Positions 27,501 to 39,500 of a DNA stretch of 64,000 nt are shown here, in pieces (within the stretch, counting starts at the first letter, position 1; each line of letters starts with the position of its first letter). The stretch is from NCBI RefSeq assembly GCF_021347895.1, contig NC_067135.1, forward strand, positions 23,757,847-23,821,846, written 5' to 3'. The position numbers and the translations under genes are program-made. The notes beneath the pieces were generated by a model. The model had not been told where the DNA came from. It searched no databases and worked only from the letters and a program-made list of their open reading frames with translations. Origin of the DNA: Acanthochromis polyacanthus (taxonomy: Eukaryota; Chordata; Actinopteri; Pomacentridae).

Positions 27501-30500
27501 TTAAACAGACCTATGTGGTGTGTGTCTGCAGACAATGCTCAGAGAAGTGTGTGATGAACAACTACTTTGGAATCGGTCTGGATGCAAAAATCTCCCTCGA
27601 GTTCAACAACAAGAGAGACGAGCATCCCAAGAAATGCAGGTATGAAGACACACACAGACCTGATTATAAAGCAGCTGCACTGCTGAATTATGGAACTGAA
27701 CAAATGTACAATTCTTCAGTTTCATTATCCAGAGCGCCGATCACACTGGGAGAGCATCCTGTTCACTGGTGGAAACCGTCTAAAGATTTTACCTTTATTC
27801 TGCATTTCATTTCAAAATGATTTGATTGCTTTTTTATTTATTTTAATTAATGTATTTATTTATTTTTAATTGTTTTGGTTAATATTTTTGTATTTATTTA
27901 GATTTTTATTTGCTTTATTTTGAATAATTTTAAGTTTTCTTTTCATTTATTCTAATATTTATTTGTTTATTTTTATTTTTACATTTTTAATGTTTTATTT
28001 ATTTAAAATATATTTTTATTTTAGTTATTGTATTTATTTTGATTTATTTTTGTCCATTTATTTTTATTTTTGAATGTGTTTTGTTTTTATGTATTTTGAT
28101 TTCTTTTTCTTTTTTGTTTATTAATTTTGAATGTTTTTCTATTTTTTATTTATTTTTAATTATTTATGTCAATGTATTTTTATCTGAACTGAGTTTACAT
28201 CTTTAAATTCATGTAGTATTTATTCAATTTTACCTGCTGTAAAGTCAGCAAGGTATGAAATCCAAGTGAAAAAGAAGTATCGTGTTAAACGCCTAATTTG
28301 AGTCCTTTTCATTTAACATAATGACTTTTTATATTATCGCTGTTTTCTTTTAAGTGTATTTATATATGAATATGCTCTTCTACTTGTAATATAACCAGAT
28401 AAAGATGTATTTCAGCAACAAAAAACAAGTCCCAGATCTCAGAATTTTATCAGTTGAACCTCAGGAGCTGAAAACCAGCTGCTGGTGTCAACTTGAGTTT
28501 TGCTTTTAGGCAAATTTTTCCATTAAGTTCAACAGTTATTGTGTTTTGTTTAGAAGTCTTACTACTGACAGCTGAGGCTGATGGGTAATGTCATATTCAG
28601 CGCTCCACCACTCACTGCTTTCCTCTTCTCTCCGTCTGCAGCAGTCGCACCAAGAACATGATGTGGTATGGAGTCCTGGGAACCAAAGAGCTGGTCCAGA
28701 AGACCTACAAGAACCTGGAGCAGCGAGTCCAGCTGGAGGTCAGAAACACGCCCAGGTATTCTCTAACAAACAGGAAGCTGAACGTAGTTTAAACGTCCTC
28801 CTTCGGTCTCCACAGTGCGACGGCGTCCCCATGTCTCTGCCCAGTCTGCAGGGTCTGGCCGTCCTCAACATCCCCAGCTATGCAGGAGGCATCAACTTCT
28901 GGGGAGGCACCAAGGAGGACAACGTGAGGATTTTTAGCAGCACAAAGAGGATCAGATTGAGGTTTTACTTTCTACTGACGGTCTTTGTTTTGTTTTCGTC
29001 CAGAACTTTGGCGCTCCGTCGTTCGATGATAAGAAGCTGGAGGTGGTGGCCGTGTTCGGCAGCATGCAGATGGCCATGTCCAGAGTGATCAACCTGCAGC
29101 ACCACCGCATCGCTCAGGTAGCACACCTGGAGACACGCACTGGATTTCTGGGCTGCTAACTGTCATTTAACATCAAGGACTCCAAGAGTTATTGAACATA
29201 AAGTCCTGCACATCTTTGGAAACAGAGCAACCGAAACCGATTAACTTTTTGACTGCAAAACAAATATGAAAGTACATAAATTCTAAAATTAAAAATACAT
29301 TTAAATTTTTTTTATTATTTTAAATTAATAAATGAAAATAAATTCATTAAATAAATTAAATATAATTAAATGCAAAAACTGAAATTAAAATATAGATACA
29401 TTAAAAATAAAAATAAAATACATTAAAAATAATAAATAAAAATCAATAAATACAAATAAATAAATATCAATAACACTGTGTTGATTCTGTGCTCCATTAC
29501 TGGAAACAAAAATGGAAAAATTGGTAAATCTTTACACGTTTTTAAACATTTTTTGCAATACTTTTGTCCTCTGTTTGTTTATGAATTTGGTTCAAACTGT
29601 TCCTTTTTGTCTAATTTCTAAATGAACAGTTGAATAAAGCAAGATTAAACATCACAACTTGAAGCTCACATTCACACTGCATGACATGAGAGGAAACATC
29701 TGAACAATCTTTCTGTTTTTACAGTTTCTCACTCTAAATCTACGTCTTTTTGACCATTTTTAAAAATCCAGACATGTCTTTCAAACCCACTGCAGATTTT
29801 GGGTTTCTCAGGATTCATCAGGAAAAATAAATGACTGAGAGAAAGGCTTTTTGTTCAGAGTGACACCATGAATGAGAACACCACAAACAAAAACAGCATT
29901 TAATAGAAGCTTAAACTGTTTTGAAGTTCATAATTTGTGCAACTAGTTGATTAAAATTTAGTAGGTGGCGTTCTGGAGCCATTTTGTTCCACTTTATCCA
30001 CCAAAACATGTAAATTTTCACGGTTTTCAACATATGCGGAAAGCTTCTTGACTTTTTGGAGACCTATAACCTTTGAAAAACATTAAAAAAAAAAATAATA
30101 ATAAAATGGCAAATTTCAAGAGGGATTCGCTAATGATTGGTTGTGCTGTTCAAAAGTTAAAGTTGGAAAATTGGAATTCAAGACATATCCGGCTCTTCAA
30201 ATGCACAAATATCAAGCAGTAGAGGACAGAAGGAAATAAAGAACTGCTCTTTATGTGTGGAAGAAACAAACGGCTGCTGTTTTGTGCTCCTCAGTGCCGG
30301 CAGGTGAAGATCACCATCCTGGGGGAGGAGGGCGTTCCTGTCCAGGTGGACGGAGAGGCCTGGATCCAGCCGCCCGGCATCGTCAAGATCGTCCACAAGA
30401 ACCGAGCCCAGATGCTCACTAGAGACAGAGTAAGACCCGACAGTAGCCTGTGTCTGTACAGCACCGCTACAGGAAAAACAGCTTGAAATATTCCTCCTTC

Positions 30501-33500
30501 CGTAAATGTTGCAGCTGAAAATCCACTCAGGGCTCTCCGGCTTCGGCTCTGGGCCCCTGTTGTTGGCACTTTCTATTTTGGGATTTCTTAAATCACATCC
30601 AGACCCGCGGTGTTTGTTCTCCCTTCACGCCACTCAAACCTCAGAGAGCTCTCTTGAGCCAAGCACATTTGGGCAGCTGCGTTTCCATGGTTTCCCACAG
30701 AGAAAGAAGAATGTTTTATCGTCCTAAATGTGGCTTTTATTCGGTAAAACGATGACAGTTATGTTTCCGGTTGAAACTTACAAAGTTACAGCAGATTCAC
30801 TCATAGAAAGATGATTTTTCTGTCGTACGTCGGTCTATACACACTGGAAAATGCAGCGTATCTAATTTTGCCGCCTCAAATCTGCAGTTTTTATCTTTAC
30901 AAACACATTAAAAAAAACTCCCTGAATCACGAAGCCAGTGTATCAGCTCGATAAAAACACATAACAGACTTTCTGCTTCAGACTCTGTTCTCACAAAAGG
31001 AGTCATTTAGCGTATCGTGTGACGTTTTCTTTTGTACTAAATGAACCGATGGTGTTGAGCTGCTTCAGTCAGCAGGTTGTTTTAATGCAGAACAATGTGT
31101 AAAGTAACAATTATAATGCTAAATGTTGATAAATAACTGTTTAATGTGGGTTAATCTATTTATTTTGCTGACAGTGCAGGTGATTATTTGTAACTGCCAG
31201 CTGTTAAACTTCATATATTCAAACATGATATCGTATTGAAGTGTATTTAGGTCTGACTCTGTCTCATAATGAAGGAAATCAGGTTCATTGTGGCCATACA
31301 GTGCAGACAGTGTGTGATACTGTAATTACATGGTGTTATTCGGTGGTTTTAGTCACGTACAGATAAACAGGTTTACAGAGAAAACATGGCATGGCAGCTT
31401 CTGCCATCAGTGTGTGAATGTGATGTATCATGTAAAGCACTTTGGATAAAAGTGCTATATAAATACAACCATTTACCATGTAGAAAACATGTTACCTCAG
31501 CTGGGAATTTGTCTCATTAAGAATGATTTTGGTTAGAGACACTTCACAGCATCAGTTACCATGGAGATCTAGCGCCGCAGCATCAGTTACCATTGAGATC
31601 TTGCTCCACAGCATCAGTTACCATGGAGATCTAGCGCCGCAGCATCAGTTACCATGGAGATCTAGCGCCGCAGCATCAGTTACCATGGAGATCTAGCGCC
31701 GCAGCACCAGTTACCATGGAGATCTAGCTCCGCAGCATCAGTTACCATGGAGATCTAGCTCTGCAGCATCAGTTACCATGGAGATCTAGCTCTGCAGCAT
31801 CAGTTATCATGGAGTTCTAGTGCCACAGCATCAGTTACAATGGAGATTTAGCAGGTCGAAGACCTTCCTGACACTGAAAACTCAGACTTTAGGCTTCACT
31901 AACCCGTTTGCTTGGTATTGCAGCTCTCAAGTGTCTCTTGAGTTTGATTTGCCGTCACTTTTTATTGAAAAATCGCTGCCTAACGCCCACATCTTCCCCG
32001 TCTTGGTACCTCCAGGCATTCGAGAGCACGCTGAAGTCGTGGGAGGACAAGAGGAAGATTGACAGCTACCGCGCCACCAGGCCCCGCCTTAACTCCCAGC
32101 AGTCCATGGAGTACCTGACGGAGGAGGAGTGCGCTCAGGTCCAGCAGCTGGGCATCGTGGCCGACACGCTCATCAACAAGTGAGTGCTGAAACCCCAACA
32201 GAGTATCCGAGTATCATCACTAATGTGTTCTAGAAGTACAAGTACTAATACCACACTGTTCTGCTTTAAATTAAGTTATCATCACTAATGTGTTCTACAA
32301 GTACAAGTAAACATACTCCATGCAGGAAAATGTCTACTGTGACCATTAAATGAACATAGTTTTAGAGTTAGATCAGTTTTAGTCAGGATTTTATTTTATT
32401 GTGCATCTAATGATTATTATTATTATTAATATACTAATCTACCCGTTATGTTCTCCATAGTAATTAAACGAGTGCTCTGAGCACTTATTAAAATACTTTG
32501 CAATTTTCTGTCAGTTGACTAATTTGAATGCTTGGTGGCAGTTTAATGACTACCAAAACAAAGTATTTTATTAACTTTTTCTGTGTTTAAGAGCAAAAAT
32601 CTAGTGGAGGATAAGTAGATAGTGGCATGAAAAACAAAAATACTCGACTACAAGTACTTCTAATATGTATTTAAGTAAATGTACTTGGTTACAGTGCACC
32701 ACTGGTGACACTTTACATGCTTTTTTTCTTTATTATGTATATTGATGCATTTTTCCATTGAGATGGGCTGATGATTTCAATATCTACTGGGATCCAAGGA
32801 AAACTGAACCATAAATCCATAAATATTCTTGTTTTTGTGGCACCAAAACAGCATTCAGGGTCACATCAGGCTATGAATGTGACACGAAATGAAAGAATAT
32901 TAAAGTAAATGTGACTTCAAGGTATTTAGAGAATAAGAATAGTGAGAAATAATCAGAAAACAGGAAGATGTCAGAGTAAAAGATGATAAAATATACTTGA
33001 ATGATCAGGAAAACTTTAGTTTTAAGGAGAGAAATGTTTATTTTTCTTGGATTTTTACCCTCTACACTCCAAAGAACAGACAGCAAACTTGTCCTGGTGA
33101 AGTGTTTTACAATATTAATAACACATTTCTAACAAGAGAATTATGTGATAACTGAAGAAAAAAAGTGATGTTTGTATTTAGACCATAAAGCTCCACCTTC
33201 ATCCCACTGCAATTAGCTTCTTTATTTGCTAAGCTGCTAAGTTTGCAAAGACGAGTCATTTTATTTCTATTCTTTACACATTTATGAACAATTTGTGTCT
33301 CTGCAGTTCCCTGTCAGGATAATAAATATTTCAATTATGTTTTTGAATTTGACTCGGAAGCAGAGAAACGATCAGACGGGGAATTTTTCTATCCCGGCCA
33401 ATTTCTTCCATGGTTTTCTAGAAACAAGAGGGGGCTCATCTTACCCCGCTCTCTCCTACATGCAACTTGGATTTTTCTGAATCCAAGCGACAACCAACTG

Positions 33501-36500
33501 AACTCAACGCTGGTGGAACAGAGAAAGAGAAGTCGGGCTTACGTGCCGTCAACAGGCTGAAATAATCGCCGTAGTTGTGGCTTTTCGGCTCGTCGAAATT
33601 GTAATCACGGCTCTTCAAAGTGGATGATTTCCTCCCTTCTCCCCAGAATCCGCGAAGCAGCCAAGACCCACAAGCTGGTGGAGCAGGAGCTGGCTCACGC
33701 CGTCAACGCCACCGCCCTGGTGCTCACCGAGGCCAAACTGTCCAGCCCCGAGGTAAGATCGGGGACAGACGGGCCGACAGATGGACGCGCCATTCGACAA
33801 AAACAGAGACGTAAAGAGTGCAGATTCTCAGCAATATGTTTGGGTCTCATGTCAGTCTGCAGGCTGTTGGTTTTACTGTTAACCTGAAACGGATCCGTTC
33901 CGTCACTTCAAGGACACTGAATACCGTATTACTATGAAATTATTCTCACAGTCAGAATTTCTTGATTCTTCTCATTAATTCTGAGCTGTTTTGTCTTTTT
34001 TTTTCTTACTAAACAGGCAGCCAATCACATAACACACAATGCGGTTAAAAAGCATCATCAAACTAAGTTTTGTGGGCTGACAGAAACAGCCTACAGAACA
34101 CAAAATGCTGCTTTTAAATATTATTCAAAACTTGTATCACCCATGTGAAAAGTAATTACCCCCCCTGAGCCTAAAACTGGTTGGTTTCTTGTCAGCAACA
34201 ATTAAATGTTCCAGCTTGTGATCAGTCTTTTCCGTCACCATGGAGGAATTCTGCTCCACTCTTCTCTGTAGAATAGTTTGAATTCAGACACATTAGATGG
34301 TTTTAGATCATGAACTGTCCTTTTAAGGTCTTGTCACAGAATCTTAGTTAGATTCACGTCCAGACTTTGACTCCAGAACCTTAAATTTGGTCTTTTTGAG
34401 CCACTCACAGGTGGACTTGCTTGTCGTTCCAAAAGCCTTGGAGCTCATCCAGATATTTTTTTTTGTAAATACCAGATGAACCTTCATGTTCTTTTTAGTC
34501 AGTAGTGGTTTGATCCTTCCAACTCTCCCATGGATCCATTTCCTCCAGAGTCTTCCTTATTGTGGAATCATGTAGACGGACCTTAACTGAGGCCAGTGAG
34601 CTCTGCAGATTATGTCCACAAATACTTTTTTTTGTAAATCAGCTGCAACAACTGGACATTTATGAAGGAAAGATGTTCAAAGTGCGAAGCTGAGACCCTA
34701 AAATAGAGGTTTTATTTGAGTATCTTGCAGCAGACGTGACGTTGGTGTTTTGTGTGTTTTCAGTGTCTGAGTCGCAGCACTGCAGTGGAAATCGTCAACA
34801 GCAGTAAAGTTCTGCAGGCAGAAACCAGGATGCTGCTGGATGGAAAGCTGCTGGTAAAACTCTCTGTTGTCTGTCTCTGCTGAAAGTGACGTTTCAGTTT
34901 CTGCTCTTTGTTTGGTTTGCTGTAGCTTTATTTACTCTGCCAGGAAACGCGTCTTTTTAGAACAACAGCTGAGAATGAACGAGAGATGGAGAGTGTTTGA
35001 ATGAATGAGTGTTTGTTGTGGAAGTTCAGCGAAGTCGAGGAGGCAGACACAGAGACACACTGGAGACTCAGATGACTTAGGTTAAGAGTAATGTTCACTG
35101 ATACCAGGAGAAGTGACACAGACAGAGCAGCAGAACGAGTAACAACGCCAGCATCAGTTCTGAAGATTCTCTCTGATCTTTGGGTTTATATTGTAGTTTG
35201 GAGAAGGCTCAGATTTGTTTGTACAAAGGAAGAAACAACAATAATAGTGGAAGCATAGTTTTCCTGTTACCTAAAACTGATCACTGCTTTTATCTTCTGT
35301 GATTCTACAAAGAATGATGAGCTTTCTGACTCATTCAGCTTCCCCAAACTTCTTTGCAGTGATAAAGGTGGAATTAGTTGAAACGGTGCATTTACCAAAT
35401 CAGACCTGTTTAAACCTGCTGTTAAGACTATGCAGAGCATGTGAACCAATAGTCAGTTACAAATTCATGCCGTCATCTTCGTGTGAAAGTCCTGTTTTCG
35501 CATATTAACGCTCTGTCACAGGTTTTCAAAGTATTACAGTGAATGTTGAGCTGAAGCTTCACTTTTAAGATATTAGAGCACAAATCAAATTAATAAATAT
35601 CAATATAAAATATTAATATATAATTTTAAAAAATCAGTATTAGGATCACAATTACTTATTGACTTGTGATGGAAGCATAGTTTTCCAGTTATCTAAAAAG
35701 AAAAACAATATTTCTCTGTTTGCACCTGCTGTCAGACTTAACAAATTTAGGTTTTAATCTTCTGTGATCACTGAAAGATGACTCATTCACTTTCTTCTAG
35801 TGATAAAAGATGAAATAAACCTGAAACTGTGCAGCACACAGAATGTGTTAGATTTATGATGAGGTGCCTTTTACTTTTAGTTTGAGGAACTGTTGGCACC
35901 TTTTCAGGTCAACAGCTGTTCAATGTTTAGACGTCGGTGCACAAAACACTCAGAATCTGCATCGTCTTCAGACAGCAGAGGACCAGAGCAGATGTCGGCA
36001 TTTTGCAGATGGAGAGTGTTTGAATGACTGACTATTTGTTGTGGAAGTTCAGCGAAGTCGAGAGAGGATGAGGAGGCAGACATGGAGACACACTGGAGAC
36101 TCAGAAGACTTAAGCTGAGAGTAAAGTTTACTGATACCAGGAGGAGTGACACCGGCAGAGCAGCAGTACAAGCAAGCATCAGTTCTGAGGATTCTCTCTG
36201 ATCTTTGGGTTTATATTGTAGTTGGGAGAAGGTCAGATTTAGATTATAGACAAACATAGAGACAACTAGTCTGCTTAGTCACATCAGGAGAGATGTAATC
36301 TTGAACATAGCAGAGAATAGCTTCCTCCTACATCGTCTGCTTGTCTAAAGGCCATTCTGATCTTAGAAAGGGGAAAGAGTATTTTTTCCTTCACAGTATT
36401 GGAAATAAACTCTTCTCTTCTGTTCATCTTTAGTCGGAGTCTCCGGAGGAAGAGGAGCTGCGTTCGACTCTGAACAGCCTCAGTGCTGAGCTCCACAAGC

Positions 36501-39500
36501 TGGACGACATCCACTGGATCTGCCCGCTGATGCAGTGCTCCGAGGAGGTGGGAGGAGAGAGTCTTTTGTATTACGACAGTCTGACAGCCGGCCAAGTGTC
36601 ACTTCTGCTGCTCGGTTCTGACTAGTAGCAGCCCATCTGCCCTCGCTGACGACCAGAATATCAAAATATCAAACTCAGCGTGTGTCTGCGCTTGTTCTTT
36701 TTCAGGACTCGGTGAGGGGCAGCAGCAAGAGCAGCAGCAGTATGAAGCTGAAGATCATCCCCAAGGTGAAGAAGGAGAGAGAGAAGCTCCACAAGCAGAA
36801 GTCCAACAGTTCTCTGTCGGGTAAGACGTCAGGACGGAGCCCCACTGGGCGAAACAGACGTAGGAGCTGAACAAGCCAAGGATTTTACAGCAAAGGTTCA
36901 TTTAGAAACCATGCAGTTAGAAAATTTGCTGAGCATTTTCGTCACCTTTTCACCTGAAATGCGTCATCGATGTCACTTCTAGTGTGTTCAGAATAAGAAG
37001 TTACTAAATTGTGAATTATATAAAGAGAGAAAAAAATAGAATCTTCCATGACATTGTTCTCACAGTTTCAGAATTTCTAGATCATTTTGATGTATTCCGA
37101 GCCATTTTTACATCATTTTAACTAAACTGTTACATGATTGGCTGTTGCTTTAGTCTTTTTTACTAAGTAGTACTCATCACATGATGCACAGCTCTGCTCT
37201 ATTTGTCCTGATCCACTCGTTCATTAAGGACAGTGATGCTGTAAAACATAAACCAGATCGGTAGTCAACCAAAGAACATCTGGGTCCAATAAAATCTTAC
37301 CTGGGTTGTTTTAAATCTAATACAGAGTGACTGTTGAGCTGAAAGTTCACTTTAAAAAAAATGTTATCACACATCAAATCACAGTATCTGTTAGAAAACT
37401 GACGATTATGGCCCAAAAAATTTAAAAAATCGTGATTATTTTGATCTTTATTCAAGCACCGTTTTCTCTTCCAAGTAGTGCTGCATTTAGCACAAATCTT
37501 TACATCAGAATAAGGCTTAGACTGAGGTTGTCCGTCCTTAAATTCTGGACACATAGGAAATCTCATTAACTATATTTCTCTTTGCCTCGACATATTAAAT
37601 ATGGCTTTGTTGAAAGAAGAAAGAGTTGAACTGGTACTTCTCAGTGGATGTGAAAGATGGATATATTGAAAAATAGGGTTATGGTTTGGGTTAGGGAAGT
37701 GATTCTTTTGGGCGAGCATGAATTTTAGCCATGATCAATCCTTTAGTTTCGGCTGATACATTTGGTTTGTCCATGACACTGTCCGTTTCTTTAAACTTTC
37801 TCATCACCTTTGCCACCATGGAATCCTCCTTGGATGACGTGCATTAAATTCATCTGCTATGTTTTGATGTTTCCATCGTTCACGTACACTGAAAAGTACC
37901 AGTTCAACTCTTTCTTCTTTTGGCAAAGCCATATTTAATCTTTGGAGGCAAATAAAATATGGTTAATGAGATTTCCTATTTGTCCAGACTTTAGGGACAC
38001 TCTGTAGCCTAGTCGCGCTAGATAACCCACGGCAACGAATTTAATTCTCTGCCAGGGTTGGTCTAGTTACCCTCGGTAAGCCTCGAGGTTGGATGCTCCT
38101 AAAACTGGCTGGACGAATCACCATGAAGTGTAGAGTCAGAAGGCGGGCGTAACTAAGTGATGACAGAGGTGCGACGATTCTGACAGAAACAACCAGAAAC
38201 AACCATAGAAACAAGGATAGACAAGAAGATGGCTGCGCACAATAAACAGTTATCTTTCGACTCGGCTTTGGCCACAGCCCTTAAAGATGTCTGTTAACAT
38301 GTCTGTAATATACTTAATGTACTTAATGTAATATACTGTATACTTGAGCTTCACCCATTGACTGTATAAATAAGGCTTCACCGAACTCCCGCATCCTCTG
38401 ATTTCCGGTGCTCTAGGAACTACGTCAGCCTATTCGTTGCACTGATTGGTTGTATACTTACCCAATTGCTGCAGAGTGATTTGAAAGACAACCTTTTAGC
38501 CCGCCTCCCTCCCTGTCGAGAATTCCTAGGCCCTTGCGTCTTCAGACCTGGGTCTAGCGTGGCTAGGCTAGACACTCTGTAGAATAAAATCACATCCAAA
38601 ACGGCTCACTTGTTGAACATTTATGACACTACAATGTCCTGATGGTCCCTAAACGCCTCACATTATGTCTCCGGTACATGCTAGCTAGCTTCCTGTGCAT
38701 AAAAAGCCTCTATTTTCAGCTCAGTTACAGCTGTGTGACTAATAATTAGCTTGAAAACAGTGAAATAAAGCTTCCTAATGTCAGATTTAATGACGAGGCA
38801 TTCATCATTATTGCAGTTGATTGTGTAGGAAGCCAAAATCTGGATTATTTTTGATTAATTGTGCTGCCCAGCCATAGAATAATCACCAGTAAGTTTGTGT
38901 CAGTCTGCAGAATCCAGGCATCTGTGATTGATATTGTTTATATTGAACCTGATATCTCTGGTATGGCAGCTGTCAAAAAGTCCTGTAAGTGTAGTACAGT
39001 CATACTTTAGAGCCACAGGATGCAAACCAATCAGTCCTAGTCCACAGCACTGGGATCGGTATTTAATACGATGTCAGATTTGTTTACATTGTTGTGTTTG
39101 CTGTCAGCTCACCGGCTGTACGAAAACACTCGATTGTGTCTGACAGCACAATCCAACTCTCTGCAAACCATCTGAGCTATAAATCGTTTGCGCAACAAAC
39201 AGCAGCCAGCAGCTTCCATCAATCACACATCGGTGAGTAATGAGACGAGAGCCGAAACCCTCTGAAGGTCTCATTATCCTGAAGGAGATTTGCTCCAAAC
39301 ACCACTGTAGAAAAAAGGAGGAAGCTGCACAGCCATGTTGCTGTTGACCCAATCACGAAGGAGGAAGTTTGTCTCTGCAGTGCCTATTTTCAATCAATTA
39401 GTCGTCAACTATTCGGAATCTGACTCCAGCTTCTAAAATCTGAGTATTTTGTAGATTCTCTGGTTTCTTTAGTTTTCTGAGAGTAAACTGAATATCTTTT

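Noticed and set aside
37681..37730. [13 protein letters not shown] read in DGK intron 27, superficially like a SAM start
   Set aside because: It lies between the arms of the mariner remnant, antisense to its transposase, ends at once in a stop and has no splice sites.
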